Assembly (NCBI RefSeq): GCF_001435775.1
Contig: NZ_AZFK01000005.1
Location: 52,313 to 116,312, forward strand
Reading direction: 5' to 3'
Source: Limosilactobacillus ingluviei DSM 15946
GTDB taxonomy: Bacteria > Bacillota > Bacilli > Lactobacillales > Lactobacillaceae
Length of the DNA stretch: 64,000 nt
This document shows, piece by piece, positions 1-7,482 of this stretch. Made by a program: the position numbers and the translations under genes. The stretch's first letter is position 1, and every line of letters starts with the position of its first letter. The notes under the pieces are model-generated. The model worked only from the letters and a program-made list of their open reading frames with translations, was not told the DNA's origin and ran no database searches.

Positions 1-739
1 AATCCTTAACAAAGGCTTGGTCGGCCAACGTAATTTGCGCCAAGAACTTGTTCAAACGCCCTTCAACAATCTTGCCAACGATCTTTTCTGGCTTCCCTTC
101 GTTCAAGGTTTCTTCCGTAAAGATCTTCTTTTCGTGTTCAAGGCGTTCAGCAGGAACGTCTTCCCGGGTCATAAATTCAGGGTTAACGGCCGCCACGTGC
201 ATTGCAACGTCCTTAGCAGTAGTTTCGTCGGCCCCTTCCAAAACAACCAAGGCCGCAATCCGACCACCTTGGTGCAGGTAAGCCCCAAAGGAGTCACCGT
301 CTGCCTTTTCAACTAAAGTAAACCGCCGTAAGGAAACCTTTTCCCCCGTCTTTTGGGTCGTAGCAATCAGGTCATCGTTTAACGTCCCGTTAGCCGTTTC
401 TAAAGCCAAGGCCGCTTCAACGTCAGCCGGCTTCTTTTCTACCAACAGGCTGGCGACGCTCTTCAAAGCATCCTTAAATGGATCGGAAGCAGCCACAAAG
501 TCCGTTTCGGAGTTTAATTCCACGATGGCAGCCGTGTTGCCTTCAACCTTGATGTCCGTCAACCCTTCGGCCGCAATCCGGTCACTCTTCTTTGCCGCCT
601 TAGCAATCCCTTTTTCACGCAAAAAGTCCATTGCCTTGTCCATGTCACCATCACTGGCAACTAAGGCCTTCTTGGCATCCATAATTCCGGCCCCTGACTT
701 CTTCCGTAATTCCATAACTTGCTTTGCGCTAATTGCCAT
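1..739 (-). CDS. tsf: Elongation factor Ts (3' end outside window)
   Basis: EF-Ts is the nucleotide-exchange factor that regenerates EF-Tu-GTP during translation. The frame opens [18 protein letters not shown], the N-terminal EF-Tu-binding module, and carries the core TDFVA motif at residues 79-83 inside a conserved [14 protein letters not shown] stretch. The ATG at 739 follows an AAGGAGAG ribosome site. The gene runs off the left edge: 246 codons are visible of the usual ~290. It lies 98 bp downstream of rpsB, the classic rpsB-tsf pair, with a terminator-like hairpin between them. Confidence 0.97.
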   Translation of the reverse strand, partial: MAISAKQVMELRKKSGAGIMDAKKALVASDGDMDKAMDFLREKGIAKAAKKSDRIAAEGLTDIKVEGNTAAIVELNSETDFVAASDPFKDALKSVASLLVEKKPADVEAALALETANGTLNDDLIATTQKTGEKVSLRRFTLVEKADGDSFGAYLHQGGRIAALVVLEGADETTAKDVAMHVAAVNPEFMTREDVPAERLEHEKKIFTEETLNEGKPEKIVGKIVEGRLNKFLAQITLADQAFVKD

Positions 740-770
740 GAGTATCTCTCCTTAATCAAAGTAAATTTTC

Positions 771-822
771 AAAAAAGGCTGTTTTGCACTCAGGCCTTCC
801 TGGTCTAACTGCAAAACAGCCT
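771..822 (-). terminator. Intercistronic terminator/attenuator between rpsB and tsf
   Basis: A perfect 13-bp inverted repeat (776-788 with 810-822; arm AGGCTGTTTTGCA) is followed on the minus strand by a short T-run (771-775). It fits an intrinsic terminator reducing read-through from rpsB into tsf. Confidence 0.7.
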
Positions 823-837
823 AAGCATTAACTATTT

Positions 838-1617
838 TTAGTTGTTGCCTTCAACGCTGTCCTTCAGATCCTTTAAAGCATCTGCCGTAACTTCAGCGTC
901 TTGTTCTGCTTCTTCAGCAACTTGTTGGTCGTCTTGACCTTGCTTTCCTTCGATCACTGCATCAGCCATCGTAGAAGTGATCAGACGAACGGCCCGGATT
1001 GCGTCATCGTTAGATGGGATGATCACATCAATGTCATCTGGGTCCGTGTTAGTGTCAACCATTGCAACAATCGGAATGTTCAACTTTTGAGCTTCCTTAA
1101 CTGCAATTTGTTCCTTGTGTGGGTCAACAATGTACAATACATCTGGGATGCGTGGCATGTCTTCGATCCCACCCAAGAAGCGTTCCAACTTTTCACGTTG
1201 CTTCGTCAACACAGCAACTTCCTTCTTTGGCAGCCGGTCAAACGTGCCATCTTCTGCCATCTTCTTGAGTTGCTTCAAGCGGTTGATCCGGGATTGGATC
1301 GTCTTCCAGTTGGTCAAGGTCCCACCAAGCCAACGGTGGTTAACAAAGTATTGACCTGCCCGAACGGCTTCTTCTTCAATTGAGTCTTGGGCTTGCTTCT
1401 TGGTCCCAACAAACAGAACCACCCCGCCATCAGCGGCAATGTCCTTCACGTAGTTGTAAGCGTGATCGATCATCTTAACCGTCTTTTGCAGGTCAATGAT
1501 GTAAATCCCGTTCCGTTCCGTGAAGATGAATGGCTTCATCTTTGGGTTCCAACGACGCGTTTGGTGACCAAAGTGGACACCGGCTTCAAGCAATTGCTTC
1601 ATGCTAACTACAGACAT
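838..1617 (-). CDS. rpsB: 30S ribosomal protein S2
   Basis: S2 is a late-assembling small-subunit protein that bridges the head and body of the 30S particle and helps dock S1. The 259-aa product starts [19 protein letters not shown] and has the family signatures [11 protein letters not shown], the [10 protein letters not shown] block and the [13 protein letters not shown] stretch. The C-terminal ~35 residues are an acidic, low-complexity tail typical of lactobacilli. The ATG at 1617 follows GGAGG. It has its own promoter and a ~110-nt leader. Length and motifs leave no doubt. Confidence 0.98.
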   Translation of the reverse strand: MSVVSMKQLLEAGVHFGHQTRRWNPKMKPFIFTERNGIYIIDLQKTVKMIDHAYNYVKDIAADGGVVLFVGTKKQAQDSIEEEAVRAGQYFVNHRWLGGTLTNWKTIQSRINRLKQLKKMAEDGTFDRLPKKEVAVLTKQREKLERFLGGIEDMPRIPDVLYIVDPHKEQIAVKEAQKLNIPIVAMVDTNTDPDDIDVIIPSNDDAIRAVRLITSTMADAVIEGKQGQDDQQVAEEAEQDAEVTADALKDLKDSVEGNN

Positions 1618-1734
1618 GAATATACCTCCAAAAAAATAGTTTTTTCCTCCCCGCCCCTCACTTGACTGGGGTACGAAAACGCACTTCCTCAGTCATCAAG
1701 ACGGGTGTGAATTGGGCTTTTTGCACCGTTGACT

Positions 1735-1763
1735 AGTATACAAAAAACGGACTGAAAAGACAA
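1735..1763 (-). promoter_or_regulatory. rpsB promoter
   Basis: On the minus strand TTGTCT (1758-1763) and TATACT (1735-1740) are separated by 17 bp. The -35 hexamer lies in the loop of the ldhD terminator. The 110-nt leader that follows contains a CCCC/GGGG hairpin. I cannot assign it to a known ribosomal-protein leader. Confidence 0.5.
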
Positions 1764-1775
1764 GACTTTCAGCCC
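1742..1775 (-). terminator. Terminator of ldhD
   Basis: The stem GGGCUGAAA/UUUCAGUCC (one G-U pair; 1749-1757 with 1767-1775) is followed on the minus strand by six T. It sits 15 bp past the ldhD stop. Confidence 0.75.
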
Positions 1776-1789
1776 GAGAAAATTGATTT

Positions 1790-2788
1790 TTAGTTAAATT
1801 TAACTTCGTGGTCAGAAGCACCGGTTTGAATCAGACTCAGGTTAGCGTCCAAACTTTGCTTAACCATGTTTTCAACCGCGACATTGGTGTAGAAGGCGGT
1901 GTGTGGGGAAATCAAAACGTTGCCCCGGCTTTCCAAGTTCCAGAATTCTGGGTAATCCATGTTCTTACCAGCCATGTTGTGGTTAAAGACCTTGGTTTCA
2001 TCAACTAAGACATCCAAGGCAGCCCCGGCAACCTTACCAGAATCAAGGGCATCGATCAAAGCCTTTTCATCAATCAGTGGCCCCCGCGAAGCATTAACGA
2101 TGAAGACCCCATCGTTCATCTTGTCGAAGGCTTCCTTGTTTAACATGTTTTCTGTTTCAGGGAACAACGGAATGTGCAAAGTAACCACCGTTGCTTGCGC
2201 AAACAGTTCGTCTAAACTGTCAACATACAAACCTTCTTTTTCCAATTCAGGGTTGTGGAACTTGTCATAAGCAATTACCTTCGCCCCAAAGCCCTTGTAG
2301 ATGTCAATGGCAACTTGCCCAATGTGGCCCGTCCCAATGACCCCAACCACTTGTTGGTTTAATTCTTGAGAAATTTCTGGTGCCCACCGGTAATCACGAC
2401 GGTCAAACTTCCGGAAGTATTCCTTAGTCCGACGCAACAGATTCATTAATTGAGTGACAGAAAATTCAGCGATGGCCGCTGGTGAATAAACTGGAACGTT
2501 GGTAATCTTAAAGTCATTTTCCTTTACGGCTACCGGGTTCAAATTATCAACCCCGACATTACGCAAGGACAGGTAGTGAATTCCGTAGCCTGCCAGCGTC
2601 TTTAAAACGTTATCCGTGTATGGAGCTTGTTGATAGGCTACCACCCCATCAAACCCTTCAGCTTGATCGACCGTGCTGTCAAGTAATAATTCTTCAACAA
2701 TCTTGACTTGAACGTCTGGGTGTTGTTCTTGCCATTCAGCAACGTATGGCTTTTCGTCTTCGCGAATCCCGTAAGCAATAATCTTCAT
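1790..2788 (-). CDS. ldhD: D-lactate dehydrogenase (D-2-hydroxyacid dehydrogenase family)
   Basis: NADH-dependent reduction of pyruvate to D-lactate, regenerating NAD+ in fermentation. The 332-aa protein has the family layout: an outer catalytic domain with NVGVDN, the Rossmann motif GTGHIG, the catalytic arginine block NASRGPL and the catalytic histidine in SPHTAFYT. MKIIAYGIRED is the family N-terminus, and GGAGG lies 9 bp before the ATG at 2788. A longer in-frame start at 2839 is rejected. It is a single gene with its own extended -10 promoter, a dyad operator and a terminator. A 2-hydroxyisocaproate dehydrogenase is the main alternative, but YGIREDE and the length favour D-LDH. Confidence 0.9.
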   Translation of the reverse strand: MKIIAYGIREDEKPYVAEWQEQHPDVQVKIVEELLLDSTVDQAEGFDGVVAYQQAPYTDNVLKTLAGYGIHYLSLRNVGVDNLNPVAVKENDFKITNVPVYSPAAIAEFSVTQLMNLLRRTKEYFRKFDRRDYRWAPEISQELNQQVVGVIGTGHIGQVAIDIYKGFGAKVIAYDKFHNPELEKEGLYVDSLDELFAQATVVTLHIPLFPETENMLNKEAFDKMNDGVFIVNASRGPLIDEKALIDALDSGKVAGAALDVLVDETKVFNHNMAGKNMDYPEFWNLESRGNVLISPHTAFYTNVAVENMVKQSLDANLSLIQTGASDHEVKFN

Positions 2789-2838
2789 TACTTTAGCCTC
2801 CAAATCTTTGTCTCTAAGGAAAATAGCGGTTCTACCCA

Positions 2839-2858
2839 AATGTGAATCGAATCACATT
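2839..2858. promoter_or_regulatory. CRP/Rex-type palindrome in the ldhD leader
   Basis: AATGTGA-N6-TCACATT is a 7-bp-arm dyad whose core is exactly TGTGA-N6-TCACA. It starts ~30 bp downstream of the inferred ldhD transcription start, a position suited to repression. The half-sites fit Crp/Fnr-family (ArcR-like) proteins. Rex, the NADH sensor, uses a closely related TTGTGAA-N4-TTCACAA site and is also possible. Confidence 0.6.
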
Positions 2859-2891
2859 ACCTTGTCAGAACCTTTATTTTTCGACAAATTC

Positions 2892-2900
2892 ATTATAGCA
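2892..2900 (-). promoter_or_regulatory. ldhD extended -10 promoter
   Basis: The minus strand reads TGCTATAAT, a perfect -10 with the extended TGn element. No good -35 is seen. Just upstream, AGCACA and TGTGCT (2897-2902 and 2916-2921) form an additional inverted repeat. Confidence 0.6.
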
Positions 2901-2949
2901 CAGTTTGTGAAAAAGTGTGCTATTTTTAAGCTAAAATCTTATGAAACCG

Positions 2950-3222
2950 CTACCATTTCACGCCACGCATGTGAAGAAATTTTTCCTTGGCCCGCCGGGA
3001 CTGATGCTTAAAGCGGTACTCAGCCGACAAGGCCGATGACTTATCCGCAAACGCCTCTTGATAAAGCAACCGTAACGGGTGCCGCGCTTTGACCCGGGTA
3101 TATTTTGCCCCTTTAAACCGTTGGTGCGTCCGAAACCGCCGTTGCACGTCGTCAGTAAAACCACAGTAAAAACTACCGTCAGCACATAACAAAACATACA
3201 TGTAATACAGCTTAGTGGGCAT
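2950..3222 (-). CDS. yazA: GIY-YIG endonuclease-superfamily protein, YazA/UPF0213 type
   Basis: A 90-aa single-domain GIY-YIG protein. The N-terminus [18 protein letters not shown] carries the two-part GIY-YIG motif as YVL-YCG, followed by basic residues and the conserved GAKYTR stretch. Members of this small family are linked to nucleic-acid cleavage, but the physiological role in Firmicutes is unclear. The chosen ATG (3222) overlaps the end of the upstream methylase by 11 nt, which implies translational coupling. The yabB-yazA order is the one seen in Bacillus. A longer start at 3270 would run deep into yabB and is rejected. Confidence 0.85.
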   Translation of the reverse strand: MPTKLYYMYVLLCADGSFYCGFTDDVQRRFRTHQRFKGAKYTRVKARHPLRLLYQEAFADKSSALSAEYRFKHQSRRAKEKFLHMRGVKW

Positions 3223-3967
3223 GCAACATCGCCTGCACTTCCGGTCGGTAATTCCCGACTTGATCGGCAACCACTAAGGGTGGCACCACTTTTAAGCCCC
3301 CCGCTTTACCATCTTTAATGGCCTCGATCAAAACCATATTCGCATCCCGGCCCGCCTTGGGATACACTAAGCGCAAACGCTTAGGGGCCAAGCGGTATTG
3401 TGAAAAGGTCGTTAAGATTTCCGCCAAGCGTTCGGGGCGGTGCACCAGATAAGCTTTCCCATTCATTTTTAACAGCCCACTCATTTTCGCTACGATACCA
3501 GCTAAATCAATGGCAATTTCGTGCCGGGCCAAAGCCAAGTGGGGATTCGGATTTTTTTCGCTGGTGGGTAAATCCTTAAAGTACGGCGGATTGCATACAA
3601 CAATGTCCGCTGAATCCTTTGACAGATATTCGTAAATGTCCTTTACATCCGCATTAATGACGGTGTAACGTTCCGTCAGCTGATTTAAAGCCACGCTGCG
3701 CTCAGCCATGTCCGCTAAGCGCATTTGCAACTCGACTTCTGTAATGTGCCCGCCTAACTTTCGATTTAAAAAGAGGCCAATCGCCCCATTCCCCGCACAA
3801 AGATCTACGGTTTGCAGCTTACTTTTGCGATTGGGACGCACAAAATCAGCTAACAACACCGCATCCAGAGAAAAGGCAAACACTTCCGGACTCTGAATAA
3901 TTCGAATGCCTTGGGCACTTAGCGCATCAATGCGCTCGTTGGCTTTGAGTAATGCTTCTTCGTTCAT
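3212..3967 (-). CDS. yabB: tRNA1(Val) adenine-N6 methyltransferase-like protein (YabB/TrmN6 family)
   Basis: A 251-aa SAM-dependent methyltransferase. The SAM loop is [12 protein letters not shown], and the N6-adenine/glutamine-type catalytic motif NPPY appears in VVCNPPYFK, typical of TrmN6, which methylates A37 of a tRNA. GGAGG lies 5 bp before the ATG at 3967; the earlier ATG at 3988 has no such site. The gene is transcribed with yazA. Substrate assignment is by family only. Confidence 0.85.
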   Translation of the reverse strand: MNEEALLKANERIDALSAQGIRIIQSPEVFAFSLDAVLLADFVRPNRKSKLQTVDLCAGNGAIGLFLNRKLGGHITEVELQMRLADMAERSVALNQLTERYTVINADVKDIYEYLSKDSADIVVCNPPYFKDLPTSEKNPNPHLALARHEIAIDLAGIVAKMSGLLKMNGKAYLVHRPERLAEILTTFSQYRLAPKRLRLVYPKAGRDANMVLIEAIKDGKAGGLKVVPPLVVADQVGNYRPEVQAMLHAH

Positions 3968-4057
3968 TTTTCCTCCGCTTGCTTGCATAATCGACTGTGA
4001 TTCTTCATACTAGACTAAGAATATTCCAAGATAAAAAATTATTGGTGAGGTTTATCA

Positions 4058-4696
4058 ATGCTATACAGTTTTTTAGTTCATTTGGTCCAACCCTTCTTAA
4101 ATTTGATCAACGGGCGACCAATTATTACCGGTAAGGAGCATTTACCGGCCGGAAATTACATTTTAATTGCTCCCCATCGCTCATGGATGGATCCCGTGCT
4201 ATTGGCGCTGGCCATTTTTCCTAAAAAATTTGCCTTTATGGCCAAAGAAGAACTTTTCCAAAAGCCGCTGGCTAATTGGTTTTTACGGAAATTAAACGCT
4301 TTTCCCGTCAACCGAGCTAACCCCGGTCCGTCGGCCGTTAAAACCCCGGTCCGCATTCTGAAGCAAACCGACTTGGCGACCATTATCTTCCCAACCGGTT
4401 CTCGTTATTCCGCGAAGCTAAAGGGCGGGGCGCTTGTAATCGCAAAGTTGGCCGGTGTACCTTTGGTGCCAGCAGTCTATCAAGGGCCGTTGTCATTTAA
4501 ACAACTCTTTGCGCGTCATCCACGCAAAATTGCGATCGGGGAACCAATCACAATCGACCGCAAAATGAAATTAAATGACGAAAAGCTCGCCGAAATGGAG
4601 CAGACGATTCAAGCCGCTTTTGACCAGTTAGACCAACAATTGGACCCGACCTTTAAATACCAGATGCCACCAAAACCATCTGATGATCAATTTTAG
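4058..4696 (+). CDS. plsC: 1-acyl-sn-glycerol-3-phosphate acyltransferase family protein
   Basis: PlsC-type enzymes acylate lysophosphatidic acid to phosphatidic acid at the membrane. The 212-aa protein has the catalytic HX4D block as HRSWMD (H40, D45) and a hydrophobic N-terminus. The third block, normally FPEGTRS, reads FPTGSRYS (111-118), so the conserved Glu is Thr. This may mark a paralogue with altered acceptor binding. A GGTGAGG ribosome site precedes ATG 4058. It is monocistronic, divergent from yabB, and ends at a strong hairpin shared with the converging yneF. Confidence 0.85.
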   Translation: MLYSFLVHLVQPFLNLINGRPIITGKEHLPAGNYILIAPHRSWMDPVLLALAIFPKKFAFMAKEELFQKPLANWFLRKLNAFPVNRANPGPSAVKTPVRILKQTDLATIIFPTGSRYSAKLKGGALVIAKLAGVPLVPAVYQGPLSFKQLFARHPRKIAIGEPITIDRKMKLNDEKLAEMEQTIQAAFDQLDQQLDPTFKYQMPPKPSDDQF

Positions 4697-4707
4697 TAAT
4701 AAAAAAG

Positions 4708-4730
4708 GCGGCGGAAACGCCGCTTTTTTT
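4708..4730. terminator. Bidirectional terminator between plsC and yneF
   Basis: GCGGCG-GAAA-CGCCGC hairpin (4708-4723) with T7 on the plus side and A6 (T6 on the minus strand) on the other. It serves the converging plsC and yneF. Confidence 0.85.
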
Positions 4731-4731
4731 A

Positions 4732-4959
4732 TTACTTTTTATTAGCTTTCTTAGCTTGGCTCTTCATCGTTTGCATCATTTGGTGCAATTTCTTGTCCGA
4801 TGGCTTTTGGCCCATTTGCAACATCATCGTCCGCAACATGTCAGCCGAAATTGGCGGATTGTTCCGCAAGTAGTTTTCCATGTAGCGCCGTGCCCCAAAG
4901 AAACCAATGGCAATCCCAACCAGTAAAGCCAAAATTACTAAAGCAATTGTCAGACCCAC
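4732..4959 (-). CDS. yneF: YneF family membrane protein (UPF0154)
   Basis: A 75-aa protein with one N-terminal membrane segment (about residues 3-23), a short loop with [18 protein letters not shown], and a basic C-terminus rich in Lys. This is the UPF0154/YneF family, widespread in Firmicutes and of unknown function. The start is GTG (4959) with a GGGGG ribosome site 8-9 bp upstream. In Bacillus subtilis yneF lies in the same neighbourhood as lexA and ynzC, as here. Confidence 0.88.
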   Translation of the reverse strand: MGLTIALVILALLVGIAIGFFGARRYMENYLRNNPPISADMLRTMMLQMGQKPSDKKLHQMMQTMKSQAKKANKK

Positions 4960-5032
4960 TGTCTTTTCCCCCTTTGTTTAAATCATATCTATGTTACACA
5001 ATTCGGGAGAATTTTAAAAGCCTAATTTTAAT

Positions 5033-5284
5033 TTAATCATCCCGCAACCCCTTTTTACGTTGAATGGCTTTCACCTTTTCTGGGGTCACCTCTTTACCAT
5101 TTTTATCAAAGATTTGCATCATTTCGATGTTGGAACGGAACGCCGCCCGAAAATTCTTTAAATACTGATCCCGCAATTTTTTGCGTTCTGCTTTTTCAGC
5201 CGGAGTCAAGCCCTCCGTTTTGTTTTTATGGGCCAATTCGTTAATTCGTTTTAATAATTGGTCTTGTTCTTTTGATTCCGTCAT
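5033..5284 (-). CDS. ynzC: DUF896 family protein (YnzC-like)
   Basis: An 83-aa highly charged helical protein of the DUF896/UPF0291 family, marked by INELAHKNKTEGLTPAE and LRKQYLKNFR-like helices. Of three nearby in-frame starts, ATG 5284 has the best spacing (9 bp) from AAGGGAG; ATG 5290 and TTG 5293 are too close. In B. subtilis ynzC follows lexA-yneA-yneB. Here it is divergent from lexA and shares its intergenic region, so the SOS box at 5356 could act on both genes. Function is unknown. Confidence 0.85.
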   Translation of the reverse strand: MTESKEQDQLLKRINELAHKNKTEGLTPAEKAERKKLRDQYLKNFRAAFRSNIEMMQIFDKNGKEVTPEKVKAIQRKKGLRDD

Positions 5285-5355
5285 GCTCATCAACTCCCTT
5301 ACGAATCAATTTTAGCATACCCAAAATTACCATTAAATTCAAGCAGCCAAACTTA

Positions 5356-5395
5356 CGAACGCATGTTTTACAAATCAATTCTTATATGGTAAGAT
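5356..5395 (+). promoter_or_regulatory. SOS box and lexA promoter
   Basis: CGAACGCATGTTTT (5356-5369) matches the Gram-positive LexA consensus CGAACRNRYGTTYG at 13 of 14 positions. It overlaps the -35 TTTACA (5367-5372), which is 17 bp from TAAGAT (5390-5395), as expected for LexA autorepression. Confidence 0.8.
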
Positions 5396-5419
5396 AATTA
5401 AAAAAAGGAGCGAAGTACT

Positions 5420-6046
5420 ATGCCACGAAATTCCGAACCGAAGCAATTAGAAGTGCTAGCGTTTATCCATCAACAAGTTACCAACCAGGGCTATCCGCCG
5501 ACCATCCGTGAAATTTGTGATGCAGTTGGTTTGTCATCAACTTCTACGGTTCACGGCCACATTAACCGCTTAATCAAACGGGGTTACTTACAAAAAGACC
5601 CGGCTAAACCCCGGGCCTTAGAAATTACCCAAGAAGGCCTTAGCGCCATCGGCATTAAGCCGCACCAACACGAAATTCCTCTTTTAGGGGTCGTAGCGGC
5701 CGGCCAGCCGATTTTGGCAATTGAAGATGCCACTGACTACTACCCCGTTCCACCAACGATCCAAGACAATGATGATTTGTTCATGTTGACGATTAAGGGA
5801 AACAGTATGATCAACATGGGCATTTTAAACGGCGATAAGGTCATTGTTCGTCAGCAAGAAACTGCCAATAACGGGGATGTAGTCATCGCCATGACCACGG
5901 AAAACGAAGTTACTTGCAAGCGGTTCTACAAAGAAGCTCACTACTACCGCTTAGAACCAGAAAACGACCAAATGGACCCGATCATTTTAGACGATGTTCG
6001 GATTTTGGGGCGGGTGATTGGTTTATTCCGGGACAGTATTTTTTAG
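5420..6046 (+). CDS. lexA: SOS repressor LexA
   Basis: Repressor of DNA-damage genes that self-cleaves when RecA filaments form. The 208-aa protein has an N-terminal winged helix (about 1-70; [17 protein letters not shown] is the recognition region), the Ala94-Gly95 cleavage site in VVAAGQPI, catalytic Ser129 in GNSM and Lys167 in VTCKRF. AAAGGAG precedes ATG 5420. The SOS box directly upstream shows autoregulation. It ends in a long hairpin shared with the converging mvaS. Confidence 0.97.
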   Translation: MPRNSEPKQLEVLAFIHQQVTNQGYPPTIREICDAVGLSSTSTVHGHINRLIKRGYLQKDPAKPRALEITQEGLSAIGIKPHQHEIPLLGVVAAGQPILAIEDATDYYPVPPTIQDNDDLFMLTIKGNSMINMGILNGDKVIVRQQETANNGDVVIAMTTENEVTCKRFYKEAHYYRLEPENDQMDPIILDDVRILGRVIGLFRDSIF

Positions 6047-6084
6047 AGAACTAGCTTTTCGGCTAGCGCCCAGAAAGTAACAAC

Positions 6085-6133
6085 AAAGCGCTAGAAATCA
6101 ACGTTTTCAGGAACGTGATTTCTAGCGCTTTTT
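6085..6133. terminator. Bidirectional terminator between lexA and mvaS
   Basis: A ~19-bp near-perfect stem (AAAGCGCTAGAAATCA-type arms, one extra base on the left) around a short TTCAGG loop, T-rich on both exits. Confidence 0.8.
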
Positions 6134-6165
6134 GAAATTTTAAGACTTTTTTCCAGCCGCTTTTT

Positions 6166-7323
6166 CTAGCCCCGCCGTTGATATTGGCGTTGGTGGTTTT
6201 GCTGACCTGCCAGGACAAACGGGGCTTGGCTGTCTGCCAAATCAAAGGTACAATCCTGACTTTGCAAGCCTAAGTGCTGATTGAATAAGGTTTCATATTC
6301 TGCAACACTGACTTGCCGCCGTTGATCAAGCATTGCATCGGGCCGTTCCAAGGCCGCCGCAAAGCCATCAACAAGCCGGCCCGTCAAAAATTCTCCTTCA
6401 GCACCCGAGCCATAGCTAAACAGGCCCAAGCGATTACCCGCTTGCAACTGACCGTGATTAAGCGCCGAAAGCAAGCTTAGGTACAACGACCCCGTGTAAA
6501 GATTACCGACCCGGCGGCTATAAACCTGGCTGGCTTGCAACACCGCCCAAAAACGCTGGGCAACTTGATCATCACGATCGCCTAACTCACTAGCCAAGGC
6601 CTTCTTGCCCATCTTAGTAAACGGCAAGTGGAATAAGAAGCCAGCAAAATCATCAAGCGTCACCCCAGTCAATTGCCGGTACCGTTGCCAACAAGCTTGG
6701 AAGAAATCAATGTAGACTTGGGTCGAATATTTCCCATCAACCAGTGCTTCTGACCGATACAGCGGCCGCCAAAAGTCCATCACATCTTGGGAAAAAGCAA
6801 CACTGGTCGATTCTAATTCCAACACGCGGGGGTCTTTTGCCACCACCATGGCGACCGCGCCCCCACCTTGTGTAACTTCACCACCAGTTTGCAACCCGTA
6901 ACGAGCAATATCGCTAGCAATTACCAAGATTTTTTCGGTCGGGTGCAATGCCACCAACCCTTTCGCAAATTGCAAGCCGGCGGTGGCTGAGTAACAAGCT
7001 TCCTTTAATTCGATCGTGCGGACAAAATCGCTTAGCCCCAATAGTTGCTTTACGTACAAAGCCGCGGCCTTTGAATTATCGACGCCAGATTCCGTGGCCA
7101 CAATTACGGTGCTGACCTGCGCTAATTCAGCGGCCGGAATTTTGGCGGCTGCTTGTGCGGCCAAGGTCACCGCATCCTGGGTTGGCGGAATCACGGCCTG
7201 TTGGCTTTGGCCAATCCCCATTAAATATTTATCCGGGTCAACGTGGCGTGCCGCCGCTAAGTCGCGTAAATCTAAATACAACTCGGTCGTTGCAAAGGTG
7301 AGCCGATCAATCCCAATCTTCAA
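6166..7323 (-). CDS. mvaS: Hydroxymethylglutaryl-CoA synthase
   Basis: Condenses acetyl-CoA with acetoacetyl-CoA to HMG-CoA, the first committed step of the mevalonate route to isoprenoids in cocci and lactobacilli. The 385-aa protein begins MKIGIDRLTFAT, the family N-terminus, from a TTG codon at 7323 with GGAGGG 6 bp upstream; the frame extends further but without family similarity. Catalytic triad: Glu78 (ATESG), Cys110 (KEACYSA), His232 (FHLPF). It is divergent from gshA, and the terminator downstream is shared with lexA. Confidence 0.95.
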   Translation of the reverse strand: MKIGIDRLTFATTELYLDLRDLAAARHVDPDKYLMGIGQSQQAVIPPTQDAVTLAAQAAAKIPAAELAQVSTVIVATESGVDNSKAAALYVKQLLGLSDFVRTIELKEACYSATAGLQFAKGLVALHPTEKILVIASDIARYGLQTGGEVTQGGGAVAMVVAKDPRVLELESTSVAFSQDVMDFWRPLYRSEALVDGKYSTQVYIDFFQACWQRYRQLTGVTLDDFAGFLFHLPFTKMGKKALASELGDRDDQVAQRFWAVLQASQVYSRRVGNLYTGSLYLSLLSALNHGQLQAGNRLGLFSYGSGAEGEFLTGRLVDGFAAALERPDAMLDQRRQVSVAEYETLFNQHLGLQSQDCTFDLADSQAPFVLAGQQNHQRQYQRRG

Positions 7324-7443
7324 AATAATCCCTCCGTCTTCAGCATGATGGTTTAATTTTAGCGGTTCCGAGGTTCCTTGTAAAATAATCACTGCTTTTC
7401 GCCCGTTGAATTAATTAAAAATGAAAATTAGATGAGAAAAAGG

Positions 7444-7449
7444 TATAAT
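7444..7449 (+). promoter_or_regulatory. gshA -10 box
   Basis: A perfect TATAAT 34 bp upstream of the chosen gshA start, in A-rich DNA. No convincing -35 hexamer at 17 bp. Confidence 0.5.
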
Positions 7450-7482
7450 GATCTTACTTATCACGTTAGGGAGGCGAAATTA

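Noticed and set aside
901..1383. 160-codon plus-strand frame opposite rpsB
   Set aside because: Exact antisense of a certain ribosomal gene, with no ribosome site.
6063..6245. 60-codon minus frame crossing the lexA/mvaS terminator
   Set aside because: Overlaps the mvaS end in another frame and includes the hairpin; no ribosome site.
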